From NCBI RefSeq assembly GCF_041504345.1, contig NZ_CP167895.1, positions 620,001-684,000 on the forward strand: 64,000 nt of DNA, in the 5' to 3' direction. Every line of letters starts with the position of its first letter. Positions within the stretch are counted from its first letter, which is position 1. The notes under the pieces were generated by a model. The model made no database searches and was not told where the DNA came from. It saw only the letters and a program-made list of their open reading frames with translations. This document shows positions 7,802 through 16,207 of this stretch, piece by piece. A program made the position numbers and the translations under genes. This stretch comes from Vibrio sp. BS-M-Sm-2 (lineage in GTDB: Bacteria; Pseudomonadota; Gammaproteobacteria; Enterobacterales; Vibrionaceae).

Positions 7802-8458
7802 ATGGACACCAATAACAGCACTTATCATCACCACAGTTTTGCTCAGCAAGATTTATCAGAGCTTACATTTACAGCCTGCACGTTTATCCGTTGTGATTTC
7901 AGACGTTCGAACTTATGTGATGCAACGTTCATTAACTGTAAGTTTATTGAGCAAGGCGATCTTGAGGGATGCCACTTTGATATTGCCGACTTACGAGATG
8001 CAAGCTTCCAGAATTGCCAGTTGGCGATGGCGAATTTTAGCAACGCGAATTGTTACGGTATTGAGTTACGTGATTGCGACTTAAAAGGGGCGAACTTCAC
8101 TCGTGCTAACTTTGCCAATCAGGTAAGCAATAGAATGTATTTTTGCTCTGCGTATATCACGGGCTGCAACCTGTCATACGCCAATTTTGAACAAGCTTGT
8201 TTAGAGAAGTGCGAGCTGTTTGAGAACCGTTGGATAGGGACTTACCTTGGCGGCGCGTCACTGAAAGAGTCTGATCTCAGCCGAGGCGTGTTCTCGGAAG
8301 ATGTATGGGGGCAATTCAGTATGCAAGGTGCTAATTTATGCCATGCTGAATTAGAAGGGTTAGATCCTCGCAAGGTAGATACATCGGGGATTAAAATCGT
8401 CGCGTGGCAGCAAGAGCAACTGCTTGAAAGTATGGGTATTGTTGTAATGCCTGATTGA
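7802..8458 (+). CDS. qnr: Qnr pentapeptide-repeat protein (QnrS-like), quinolone protection
   Basis: A 218-residue pentapeptide-repeat protein, the same length as QnrS and, from memory of that family, very close to it along the whole chain (LTFTACTFIR, NCKFIEQGDLEGCHFD, YGIELRDCDLKGANF, VSNRMYFCSA, CELFENRWIGT, LDPRKVDTSGIKI). Qnr proteins fold as a right-handed quadrilateral beta-helix, dimerise through the C terminus and protect DNA gyrase and topoisomerase IV from fluoroquinolones. Chromosomal copies in Vibrio splendidus are the recognised relatives of plasmid qnrS. The start has an AGGGGG ribosome site, and a terminator follows. No mobile element flanks it, which fits a resident gene. Confidence 0.96.
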   Translation: MDTNNSTYHHHSFAQQDLSELTFTACTFIRCDFRRSNLCDATFINCKFIEQGDLEGCHFDIADLRDASFQNCQLAMANFSNANCYGIELRDCDLKGANFTRANFANQVSNRMYFCSAYITGCNLSYANFEQACLEKCELFENRWIGTYLGGASLKESDLSRGVFSEDVWGQFSMQGANLCHAELEGLDPRKVDTSGIKIVAWQQEQLLESMGIVVMPD

Positions 8459-8498
8459 TTCTTATCATTCGGTTGTAATCAAACACAGTCGCTAGAAG

Positions 8499-8529
8499 AA
8501 AAGCCCAAAGCTAATAACTTTGGGCTTTT
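8499..8529 (+). terminator. Terminator after qnr
   Basis: Stem AAAAGCCCAAAG / CTTTGGGCTTTT with a seven-base loop. It is near-symmetrical and could also serve the gene on the minus strand that ends at 8598. Confidence 0.9.
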
Positions 8530-8597
8530 CCGTACTTGGTCGCATGCATTTTATAATGAAGTTTAGAAAAGAGAATGCTCGGCGAATATTGAGCTTA

Positions 8598-8813
8598 TTA
8601 GTGCATACCTGAGCGCATTTTGTCGGCAAGAGCAAAGAAGACAAATAGTACAAAACATACCAGAGCGACGCACAGTGAAACTAAGATGGTTGTTGCGTCT
8701 TTTGATATCAATGGAACAACGATAGAAGCCAACGCGACCAACATAATAAGGATATGAACGATTCGTCCAAGAATAGGGTTTTTATGACAGAATGAAGCCC
8801 ATAGGTAACGCAT
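8598..8813 (-). CDS. Small membrane protein, unknown function
   Basis: 71 residues with two hydrophobic segments (about residues 18-36 and 43-63) and a basic end. The chosen start is the ATG at 8813 (MRYLWASFCHKNP); a GTG three codons upstream is also possible. Neither has a strong ribosome site. It is a probable two-span inner-membrane protein, unrecognised, and convergent with qnr. Confidence 0.6.
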   Translation of the reverse strand: MRYLWASFCHKNPILGRIVHILIMLVALASIVVPLISKDATTILVSLCVALVCFVLFVFFALADKMRSGMH

Positions 8814-9262
8814 TTTTAACACCCGTACAATATTAGTGGATTTATTCTATTTTCTTAATGAGTATTTTGTAAATAGGTTTTAGTTACAGGTGCCCATAAA
8901 TATGATCTAAGTCGTTCTAGTATAAAACTGGTTAAATAACATAAAGTTATTCTATATTGATAGAATACATAACATTTATATGAGAATCATGGTATTCCGT
9001 ATTCTTTAGTATTGTAAGTCAAATATTGTTCGATTTTTGGTTTCTTGACTGAAGATCTCATTTATTGAGTCTTCTATTAAGAGGCTGGTTGCTTACTAAT
9101 ATTTACCTAGTAAATATCACTCAGGCTACAATCAAAATTTTAACCAGCTACACTTTTTCTGTTATTTATCAAAGCGACGCCTCAAACTGAGATCACAGTA
9201 ATCTTGTCAGTTGTCGTGTTTGATATATTCATAATTCGTTCGAAAAAGATGACGGAGATGAT
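8814..9262. other. AT-rich intergenic region
   Basis: About 450 bases without a convincing gene. The only structured element I noted is a perfect short dyad, ATATTTAC-CTA-GTAAATAT, at 9099-9117, of a size suited to a regulator site. I see nothing else that I can support. Confidence 0.5.
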
Positions 9263-9523
9263 ATGTCGAAAACCGCGAAGATCATTAATGAAGATAAGCT
9301 GGTAAAAAAAGCAGTTGAGGTCGGTTTTAAGATGGCAAAACTACAAGGTTTTGATTTGCCACATTCATCCCAACCAATAAAGGTTAAAGCGGTGTATTTG
9401 TTCCTTGTTGAAGTCAATCAGATCACACCGTTACCTGACGATAAGCTTGATGGTGCAAATATTAAAAAACGTTTGGCGCTATGGATTCACAAAGCACTTC
9501 CTGACAATGACCCCCTGAAGTAA
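9263..9523 (+). CDS. Small conserved hypothetical protein (DUF5062-like)
   Basis: 86 residues, soluble and lysine-rich, with a good ribosome site (CGGAG before ATATG). The composition and layout (MSKTAKIINEDKLVKKAVEVG at the N terminus) recall the small gammaproteobacterial DUF5062 family, but I am not certain of that assignment. Function unknown. Two inverted repeats follow it. Confidence 0.65.
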   Translation: MSKTAKIINEDKLVKKAVEVGFKMAKLQGFDLPHSSQPIKVKAVYLFLVEVNQITPLPDDKLDGANIKKRLALWIHKALPDNDPLK

Positions 9524-9589
9524 GCTGTAGTTGAACAAGTATGCCTGAGCTTATTTTTAGTTTTTTACTAATCAGGCATTTGAACTCAG

Positions 9590-9619
9590 AAGCCTAGCGA
9601 TAAATCGCTAGGCTTTGTT
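9590..9619. terminator. Bidirectional terminator between convergent genes
   Basis: AAGCCTAGCGAT / ATCGCTAGGCTT form a near-perfect stem with T-rich flanks. It serves the small gene at 9263 and the glycosidase gene that ends at 9627 on the other strand. A second looser repeat, ATGCCTGA (9541-9548) / TCAGGCAT (9572-9579), lies just before it. Confidence 0.85.
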
Positions 9620-9626
9620 TTAAGTG

Positions 9627-11837
9627 CTACTTTTCAATAACTCGAGTAGAGTTTTTCGCTATGGGTACAATCACATAGCTGACTTGTTGCCCGTTCACCT
9701 CTTTGTTTTGACTGCGGATGGCTTGACCATCTACGACTAACGTAGGGTAGTCGCCATAGAACCATGCTTCCCATTCGAGGACATGATCAGAGCGATTGGT
9801 CAGCGTTGACTTCGTGAGCCCATCATGACGCAGGGTTAGCTCATGTTCACCCATTGGTAACTGATCCACACTTAGCCACTCTATGTCACTGGTGAGGTGA
9901 GAAGCTGTCGTAACTCGGTGCTCTGTGGCGTTTGGTTTTATGCCCATTAAGCCTTCAATCGTATTCGAAATGAATGTAAAGGATATTTCTGGGTAGTCAC
10001 CATTGGTTCCTTGAGTTGGACGTTCGTGCGGCTCATCTTTAGTGTCCATTATGTACTGCATCCACTTCCATGCATCGGCATTGCGATTATATGGAAAGTA
10101 GGTTTCAGGAATGTAGGTGTAGGCTTCAATATTGTTGGGTGCCTCCGGTGTGCTGCCAATGCCATTACCTAAATTGTTAGCAATGAAATCAAGATACCTG
10201 TTGTTTCTTTCTCCAGGTTCAGTGATGAGTTTCATCGGCATGAACCAACTATTCTCTTTACCAAAATCGTTTAGGCGCAGCCCATCTTTTTGAACAATGT
10301 TAACGTAGTTCTCTAGTGGTTTATTTGGATCTACGATGCTCCAGTCTTCATTAAAATAACGCTTAAGCTCTTGGGCTTTTTCTCGCCATAGTGTTGCCTC
10401 ACTGTATTCTTCACGTGCTTCTAGCATTGCTGAGTAAGCGAGCGTAGCTTGGTATTGAGAACCAATTCCGTCGCCAGCTTCAATTGGAAACTCGCCTCGT
10501 TCGTTGTACGTGGCAGATCCTTCAAAAATACCGCCATAACCTTCAGCGATTCCATTAGGATCTTGGTCATCATGTAGCTCGATGTAATCGGTGAGAACTT
10601 TGGTATAAAACTGCCAGAGATCATCATCTTCTATATAGCGTTTGTCCCCTGTCCATTGATATTGCTTCCATGCCTTTTCAACAAATTCGAACTGTGCTGG
10701 CACTTCACGAACAAACCAATTGTCGTCATCATAATCAATAGTATGTGGCGTACCATCGAAATTAATGGCCCATAGTGTGTACCACTTTCTTGATTCCGTT
10801 GAATGCTTGGCGAATGTTTTGAACATTGAGAAGTTTTCTGGTTCAAGCCCTGCGATTTTTGCGCCACTTGCTTGGTGTAAGAAGTCTCTCGAGTAAAAAG
10901 CGGTTCGGTCAAAATAGCCAGCCCAATAAGATGGAATGTAATTTGCGCTGCCATCACCGTCATTATTGTATTCATCCCGATTTACGAGGTCATGTTGACC
11001 TGTCATTACGAAGCGTTGAGTTTTCTCTATCGCCCATTCGAAAGAGTCTTGGAGCTTAGCATTCGAAGAGGTGACCACCACTTGCTTTTCTTTTTCGATA
11101 GCGGTGAGCGTCCACAGCTGTTCTTTATTGTTGTCATCTATCACTGCGACTTGTACAGGGTGACGGAAATCGATCACATCCCCCGAGTTGACTGACGAGT
11201 AGCTGTATTCAGATATTAGGATGTTCTCAATGGTCAATGTGGTTAGATCTGTGCCGAATGGGACCTGGAACTTTATATCCCTAGAAATTTTATTGACGCT
11301 AGTGACTCCGACTTGTTCTTGAACTGAGAACTGAATGATTTGGTTGAAATTTAGGGGTTTGTTTTTATTACTTTTTATTAATGCAACGCTGTCTACACTG
11401 ACGCCACTTTGCGCTGAACCTGAGAACCAGACTTTTAGCTGTTCGCCTTTTTCTAATGGGATGTGTTTCAAATTTTTTCGCTTGTACTTGGTACTCGGCT
11501 TAATTTGTTCACTTACCAATACTTGATCGGTGAGGTTAGTCATCGCAAGTGTGGCATCGTTAGAAGGGCTCACAAAGTAAGCGGATAAATCGTAATAGCC
11601 CGTCTCAGGAATCGTCACTATTTGACTAATGTGGTGATTCTTACCTTGAGCGATACGACCTCGGTATTCACCTTTATGAGTGAAGTCGTCTTTGATATTA
11701 GAAAACCAATAATTCCACCCTAATCCTTTGTTTTCAAAGATAGGGTTAGTAAGAATATTGTCGTTTTTTTGTGCGTTTGCTCCAGCAGATAACATAAGGG
11801 AGAAAGTGACGGCAGAAGCAAGGACTTTGAGTTTCAT
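9627..11837 (-). CDS. Secreted six-hairpin-type glycoside hydrolase with N-terminal beta-domains
   Basis: A 736-residue exported protein. Residues 1-22 are a signal peptide ending GANA. About residues 28-150 look like a jelly-roll carbohydrate-binding domain; about 165-250 look like a small Ig-like domain ending in PVQVAVIDDNN..WTLTAIE. From about residue 260 the chain reads as an (alpha/alpha)6 six-hairpin catalytic domain (YWAGYFDRTAFYSRDF, ENFSMFKTFAKHS, WFVREVPAQFEFVEKAW, YLDFIANNLGNGIG). I cannot name a GH family. It lies downstream of melB on the same strand as melA-melB, so it probably releases an alpha-galactoside or a related sugar outside the cell for MelB and MelA. Confidence 0.8.
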   Translation of the reverse strand: MKLKVLASAVTFSLMLSAGANAQKNDNILTNPIFENKGLGWNYWFSNIKDDFTHKGEYRGRIAQGKNHHISQIVTIPETGYYDLSAYFVSPSNDATLAMTNLTDQVLVSEQIKPSTKYKRKNLKHIPLEKGEQLKVWFSGSAQSGVSVDSVALIKSNKNKPLNFNQIIQFSVQEQVGVTSVNKISRDIKFQVPFGTDLTTLTIENILISEYSYSSVNSGDVIDFRHPVQVAVIDDNNKEQLWTLTAIEKEKQVVVTSSNAKLQDSFEWAIEKTQRFVMTGQHDLVNRDEYNNDGDGSANYIPSYWAGYFDRTAFYSRDFLHQASGAKIAGLEPENFSMFKTFAKHSTESRKWYTLWAINFDGTPHTIDYDDDNWFVREVPAQFEFVEKAWKQYQWTGDKRYIEDDDLWQFYTKVLTDYIELHDDQDPNGIAEGYGGIFEGSATYNERGEFPIEAGDGIGSQYQATLAYSAMLEAREEYSEATLWREKAQELKRYFNEDWSIVDPNKPLENYVNIVQKDGLRLNDFGKENSWFMPMKLITEPGERNNRYLDFIANNLGNGIGSTPEAPNNIEAYTYIPETYFPYNRNADAWKWMQYIMDTKDEPHERPTQGTNGDYPEISFTFISNTIEGLMGIKPNATEHRVTTASHLTSDIEWLSVDQLPMGEHELTLRHDGLTKSTLTNRSDHVLEWEAWFYGDYPTLVVDGQAIRSQNKEVNGQQVSYVIVPIAKNSTRVIEK

Positions 11838-11893
11838 ACAGTTCTCTTTTATTGGAAGTAGAAGGCTAGTGAGGTTGGAGAGTTGTGGGTATG

Positions 11894-11927
11894 AACGTCA
11901 ATGAGGGTTAATACCCACATTGACGTT
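11894..11927 (-). other. Long intercistronic hairpin between melB and the glycosidase gene
   Basis: Ten perfect base pairs (AACGTCAATG / CATTGACGTT), an A-A mismatch, then four more pairs and a TAAT loop. No T run follows on the minus strand, so mRNA processing or stabilisation is more likely than termination. Confidence 0.6.
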
Positions 11928-11937
11928 GCTTTACTAC

Positions 11938-13365
11938 TTATGTTGCTTGTACCGGTTCTGCTGGTTTGTGATTGTCGTTCTTATTTGAGCCATCGTTGGT
12001 GATGTGGTCATACTTTTCAGTGAGGTGATCTTGAATTTTTTGGTGATACGCGCCGTTCAGCTTGTAGAAGCGGAAGTAGATGATTAACGCAATGGCAAAG
12101 AAGAAAGCAGGTAGGCCGACCATGATGCATTGCATGCCAAATACGGTTTCAGGGCTTTGCGTTACGTTAGGTACATAATCAACAGCGGTGAGCGCGATAC
12201 CGATAAAGAAAGCGGCAAATGCCGAACCTGCTTTTACGACCAAGGTTTGCACTGAGTAAGCGATACTTTCGCAACGAGACCCTAGTTTAAACTCACCGTA
12301 ATCGACCGTGTCTGCCACCATGATGACGTTAAGCACCCAGAACAGCGCTGTACCAATTTGTAGAAAAACGCCTGCTGTTGATATCAGCAGAATGCTCTGT
12401 TTGTCGTACATGCCAACGTAGATGAGTACAGCACTGCCTAAAATAGGGAAAGAGGACGCACACGCCCACAGAACTCGGCGTGAAAACATCTGGGCAAGTT
12501 TAGGGAACAGCACCAGTGTGATGAGGTTAGCAATACCTGCATAAGCCATGTAGTAAGGGAAAAGTTCTTCATTACCCACCACATAAGTGAAGTAGTAAAC
12601 CGCGAACGCTGTAATGATGTTGGTCGCGAGGTTATAAGACAGCGCCATACACAGAACACTGGTCAGTTGGTCGTTTTTGTAGATAAGCGCTAGAAGCTTT
12701 TTCAGTGAAACCTTTTCTTCGGGTTGTGTTGTGTCTAGGTTGGCGGTTGAATAACGTTCTTTTACATTACGCAAAGTAATGAAAGTTGATACCAAGAAAC
12801 AAGCGATCAACAAGAGAGTAAAAATCTGGAAGCCGAACCCTTTATCGTCCCCACCTACGTAGTTCACGAAAGGCATAGCGATAGCTGCAGTTACTATCCA
12901 TGCAAGGCTCGCGAAAAATCGAGGGTATGGAACAAGTTCTTCGCGTTCGCGCTTATCTAAGGTGAGTGTTGGGACTAACGACCAAAAAGGAATATCCATT
13001 AGTGTGTAAGTCATGCCCCACAAAATATAAGTGACAGCGGCGTATGCGATTAACCAAGGACCTTCGATGTAATGCGCACTAAACACCATCAGAAGAACCA
13101 CTGAGTTAGCGAGCGTGCCAATTAAAATCCAAGGTTTGAATTTGCCCCAACGGGTGCGCGTATTGTTGACCAACCAGCCCATGATTGGGTCGTTGACCGC
13201 ATCCCAAATGCGGGCGACGAGAAAGATGGTTCCGACGGTAGCGGCAGAAATACCGACTACATCCGTGTAGTAAAACATTAGGTACATATAGACGATGGTG
13301 ATTGCGAAGTCTTTACCAAACGCCCCAAAGCCATAACTTAGCTTGGTATTCATAGAGATACTCAT
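11938..13365 (-). CDS. melB: Melibiose carrier MelB (GPH family symporter)
   Basis: Cation-coupled uptake of melibiose and other galactosides across the inner membrane. The sequence follows E. coli MelB closely from the start (MSISMNTKLSYGFGAFGKDF) to the RFYKLNG near the end. Starting at the ATG at 13365 places the cation and sugar-site acids at the same numbers as in E. coli: Asp19, Asp55, Asp59 and Asp124. A GTG two codons earlier lies inside the AAGGAG ribosome site, so the ATG is preferred. Twelve membrane segments are expected; the protein has 475 residues. It is second in the operon, 71 bases after melA. Confidence 0.96.
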   Translation of the reverse strand: MSISMNTKLSYGFGAFGKDFAITIVYMYLMFYYTDVVGISAATVGTIFLVARIWDAVNDPIMGWLVNNTRTRWGKFKPWILIGTLANSVVLLMVFSAHYIEGPWLIAYAAVTYILWGMTYTLMDIPFWSLVPTLTLDKREREELVPYPRFFASLAWIVTAAIAMPFVNYVGGDDKGFGFQIFTLLLIACFLVSTFITLRNVKERYSTANLDTTQPEEKVSLKKLLALIYKNDQLTSVLCMALSYNLATNIITAFAVYYFTYVVGNEELFPYYMAYAGIANLITLVLFPKLAQMFSRRVLWACASSFPILGSAVLIYVGMYDKQSILLISTAGVFLQIGTALFWVLNVIMVADTVDYGEFKLGSRCESIAYSVQTLVVKAGSAFAAFFIGIALTAVDYVPNVTQSPETVFGMQCIMVGLPAFFFAIALIIYFRFYKLNGAYHQKIQDHLTEKYDHITNDGSNKNDNHKPAEPVQAT

Positions 13366-13377
13366 TGCCACTCCTTA

Positions 13378-13398
13378 CGCCTCCTCTGTGAGAAGGCG
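13378..13398 (-). other. Intercistronic hairpin between melA and melB
   Basis: Stem CGCCT-C-CTC / GAG-A-AGGCG with one mismatch and a TGT loop, just upstream of the melB ribosome site. It may tune melB translation or mRNA decay. Confidence 0.45.
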
Positions 13399-13436
13399 CT
13401 AATATTCACGTTATTGTATTTTTTATTAGTATGAAA

Positions 13437-14789
13437 TTACTTGTTAACCCACTCTGGTAACCAACCGTCATGAGCCTCAATCAAGTCATCAACCAGCGCG
13501 TATATCTCTTCTATTCCAAGTACTGCCGCAGTATGTGGGTCTAGCATTGCAGCATGATAAATACGGTCGCGGTTTTCAGTGAGAATGGCTTCTGTTAATA
13601 AAGTTTGGACGTTGATGTTGGTTTGCATCAATGCGGCCAAGTGATTTGGTAGGCGGCCAGCTTTGATTGGTTGAACACCATTGGCATCAACTAAACAGGC
13701 GACTTCAACACAGCAACCTTGAGGTAAATTGTCAATTAAGGCTTCGTTTTTAACGTTGCCATAGATGACGCTCGGTATACCTGTCCAGATAGAGTTCATG
13801 ATGGTGCTAGCGTATTCGTGAGATTCCTCAACGGTGATCTTGTCGGCTGTTTTGAACTCTTGAAGGTCTTTTTTCCAATCTGCAATTTGTTCGACACAAC
13901 GTTTAGGGTATTCATCAAGTGGCACTTTATAACGTTCGATTAAATCTGGACGATTTGGCTTGATAAAATAGGGGGTGTATTCAGAAAAATGTTCAGAAGA
14001 CTCTGTCACGAAGTAACCAAGCTTCTTAAACATTTCATAGCGAACTAAGTTAGTGCAGCGACCATTGTGATAGATGCCTGGTTTAGGCGCTTGGCCACTC
14101 TCAAAAGCTTCAAGTAGGTCTGGATAAATGTCGACGTACTCACCGCTTTCTGTCTTCTTCTCGAGGGTTAGGTAATAAGCCATGTGGTTGATGCCTGCGC
14201 AGGTATAGCGAAGATCTGCGTAATCTAAGTCTAGGTCGCGTGCGAGCTCTTCAGCTGTGCCTTGTACTGAGTGACACAAACCGACTTGTTTAATGTGCGG
14301 ATACTTCTCGTACATTGCCCATGTGTTCATTGCCATTGGGTTAACATAGTTGAGCATGGTGGCATTCGGGCAAACTTCGGTCATGTCTTCACAGACACTC
14401 CAAAGGTGCGGTACCGTGCGTAGTGAACGCATAATGCCGCCCGGGCCGAGTGTGTCTGCGATGGTTTGTTCCAGACTGTGGCGCTTACACACTTCAAAAT
14501 CTGTGACAGTGCATGGCTCGTAGCCACCGATTTGAAAGGCAATGACAACAAAATCTGCGCCTTGCAGTGCCTCTTTTTGATTTAAATGGCATGAAATCGA
14601 GCCAGTCGCACCGGATGATTCCATCAATTTACTGACGACAAGGTGAGACTCTTCCAGTCGAACCTCATCAATGTCCATTAACGCGACATGAGCGTTTTTT
14701 AAAGCTGGACGGTGGAAAACATCACCAAGAATGTTTTTTACAAAAATGGTGGAGCCTGCACCAATGAATGTGATTTTAGGGCTTTGCAT
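13437..14789 (-). CDS. melA: Alpha-galactosidase MelA (GH4)
   Basis: Cytoplasmic NAD- and manganese-dependent hydrolysis of alpha-galactosides such as melibiose to galactose and an aglycone. The 450 residues start with the dinucleotide-binding FIGAGSTIFVKN; Asp39 lies in the ALMDID strand end. The metal ligands of the GH4 family correspond to Cys172 (GLCHSVQG) and His202 (GINHMAYY). The gene is the first of the operon and is divergent from melR, the arrangement seen in enterobacteria. Confidence 0.96.
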   Translation of the reverse strand: MQSPKITFIGAGSTIFVKNILGDVFHRPALKNAHVALMDIDEVRLEESHLVVSKLMESSGATGSISCHLNQKEALQGADFVVIAFQIGGYEPCTVTDFEVCKRHSLEQTIADTLGPGGIMRSLRTVPHLWSVCEDMTEVCPNATMLNYVNPMAMNTWAMYEKYPHIKQVGLCHSVQGTAEELARDLDLDYADLRYTCAGINHMAYYLTLEKKTESGEYVDIYPDLLEAFESGQAPKPGIYHNGRCTNLVRYEMFKKLGYFVTESSEHFSEYTPYFIKPNRPDLIERYKVPLDEYPKRCVEQIADWKKDLQEFKTADKITVEESHEYASTIMNSIWTGIPSVIYGNVKNEALIDNLPQGCCVEVACLVDANGVQPIKAGRLPNHLAALMQTNINVQTLLTEAILTENRDRIYHAAMLDPHTAAVLGIEEIYALVDDLIEAHDGWLPEWVNK

Positions 14790-15116
14790 AGTGGAATCCT
14801 TTATCTCTCTGAGTTCTTTGTTGATGCAGATAAATTACACCTAGAACCCATGTCGATTCGTCTCAGATAACTTAATAGCTCTCCTGTTTTCTAATATTTT
14901 TAAATTAGTGAATGGAAATCTTAGGAAATGGGATAATTTCTTGGGTTTTAAGGAGAGGTGTCGTGCAATGAAGGCAGTTTTACACTTAAGGTTTGAACTC
15001 TAATCACAGAGTTCTGATCTTATGAAATGGGCTATTACGGCTCTATGATCGCCTTCTGAGTTTTATTATCGAGGAGCTGATAAAAGTCTGGTATACGATT
15101 TTCTAAGGAGCGAGAC
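14790..15116. promoter_or_regulatory. melA-melR divergent control region
   Basis: A 327-base region between divergent genes. Two similar 17-base sequences lie in the same orientation, TTAGGAAATGGGATAAT (14921-14937) and TTATGAAATGGGCTATT (15020-15036), matching at 14 of 17 positions and 99 bases apart. They are candidate MelR-type activator sites. I did not find a convincing CRP site. Confidence 0.45.
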
Positions 15117-16121
15117 ATGCCGCAATCAGCCCCAGATACGGTGAGAATTATCACTTTAGACAAGTACTCGTCCGAGACCGTGTCGGTAAGCCCGCTGTCT
15201 CTATATTCTTCCTATGAGAAAATCGATATCGAACTCAGAGCCCCTCACTCCATGCCTGGCTATCATTGGCATGGTCAAATTGAGGTGAATATACCCTTTG
15301 GGGATGATGTGGAGTACATTATTAACGGCAGTCCGGTTGTGGTTAAAAGCGGATCGATTGGCTTGTTTTGGGCATCGGTACCGCATCGACTTACGAATCC
15401 AGGCCAATGCCATAATATGGGGATCATTAACATACCGATTCACCATTTTATGTCGTGGGCTCTCAGTCGGGATTTAGTTAACCAGATCACTCACGGCAGT
15501 GTGTTGCAATCGAATTCTTGTTCGCTGATCAGTGAGTTTGAAATCTCCCGTTGGGCACAAGAGATAAAGCATTCGTCCGAAAGTCGTCAACAGTTGGCTA
15601 TGGATGAAATTGGCTTGATGCTTAAACGAATCTGCCTTGATGGCTGGCAACAACTGTTGGTAAATCGACAAGATAAGTCGACTAAGAAAGGGGTATCGAA
15701 ACACTCCCAATTCTATGTCAGCCAGATGTTGGAATACATAGCCACTCACCATAATCAACCATTGACCGTTAAAGATATCGCTGAACATATTGGATTACAT
15801 AGCAACTATGCGATGAATGTGTTTCAGAGAACGATGCAGATGACCATCAAGCAGTACATTACTGCGATGCGCATCAACCACGCTCGTGCTTTGCTGAGCG
15901 ATACGGATAGAACCATTCTCGATATCTCACTCACAGTGGGCTTCAATTCAAGTAGCCGATTCTATGAAACCTTCCAAACGTACATTGGTGTCACGCCGAC
16001 TCAATATAGAAAACTGGCTCGGGAAGACCACCGATGGAGTAGCCATGGAGCCAGCCCGCTATACGACCTTGAGAAAGGGGCGTGTGACGGTAAAAGGCCA
16101 TTAACGACGACGGGCAGTTAG
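15117..16121 (+). CDS. melR: AraC-family activator MelR
   Basis: Melibiose-responsive activator of the divergent melAB operon. The N-terminal cupin domain carries the family-specific stretches SPLSLYSSYEKIDIELRAPH and YHWHGQIEVNIPFGDDVEY, close to E. coli MelR; the C-terminal double helix-turn-helix spans about residues 200-300 (IAEHIGLHSNYAMNVFQR, ITAMRINHARALLSDTDR, ILDISLTVGFNSSSRFYETF). The C terminus is about 30 residues longer than in E. coli. The start has a good AAGGAG site. An insertion sequence begins 41 bases after the stop, inside the presumed terminator. Confidence 0.95.
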   Translation: MPQSAPDTVRIITLDKYSSETVSVSPLSLYSSYEKIDIELRAPHSMPGYHWHGQIEVNIPFGDDVEYIINGSPVVVKSGSIGLFWASVPHRLTNPGQCHNMGIINIPIHHFMSWALSRDLVNQITHGSVLQSNSCSLISEFEISRWAQEIKHSSESRQQLAMDEIGLMLKRICLDGWQQLLVNRQDKSTKKGVSKHSQFYVSQMLEYIATHHNQPLTVKDIAEHIGLHSNYAMNVFQRTMQMTIKQYITAMRINHARALLSDTDRTILDISLTVGFNSSSRFYETFQTYIGVTPTQYRKLAREDHRWSSHGASPLYDLEKGACDGKRPLTTTGS

Positions 16122-16147
16122 CGATATTGATACAACCCGATAAAAGA

Positions 16148-16161
16148 AAAGCCACAGCATA
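16148..16161. repeat. Left half of a palindrome split by the IS, plus target duplication
   Basis: AAAGCCACAGC plus ATA flanks the left end of the IS; ATA plus TGCTGTGGCTTT flanks the right end (17588-17602). ATA is the three-base target duplication. Joined without the IS and one ATA copy, the site reads GCCACAGCAT then ATGCTGTGGC, a perfect 20-base palindrome with A-rich and T-rich sides: a bidirectional terminator between melR and dpaL. Confidence 0.8.
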
Positions 16162-16167
16162 TGAACT

Positions 16168-16207
16168 GACCCCCAATAGTTGGACACCAATTATTGGGGG
16201 TCTTTTT
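16168..16207 (+). promoter_or_regulatory. IS end hairpin that overlaps the orfA ribosome site
   Basis: GACCCCCAATA (16168-16178) pairs perfectly with TATTGGGGGTC (16192-16202), followed by TTTTT and then the ATG of orfA at 16208. Transcripts entering from outside would form a terminator and hide the GGGGG ribosome site, protecting against impinging transcription. Confidence 0.65.

Noticed and set aside
15003..15019. CRP site in the melA-melR gap (TCACAGAGTTCTGATC)
   Set aside because: The half-sites are in the wrong orientation for TGTGA-N6-TCACA.
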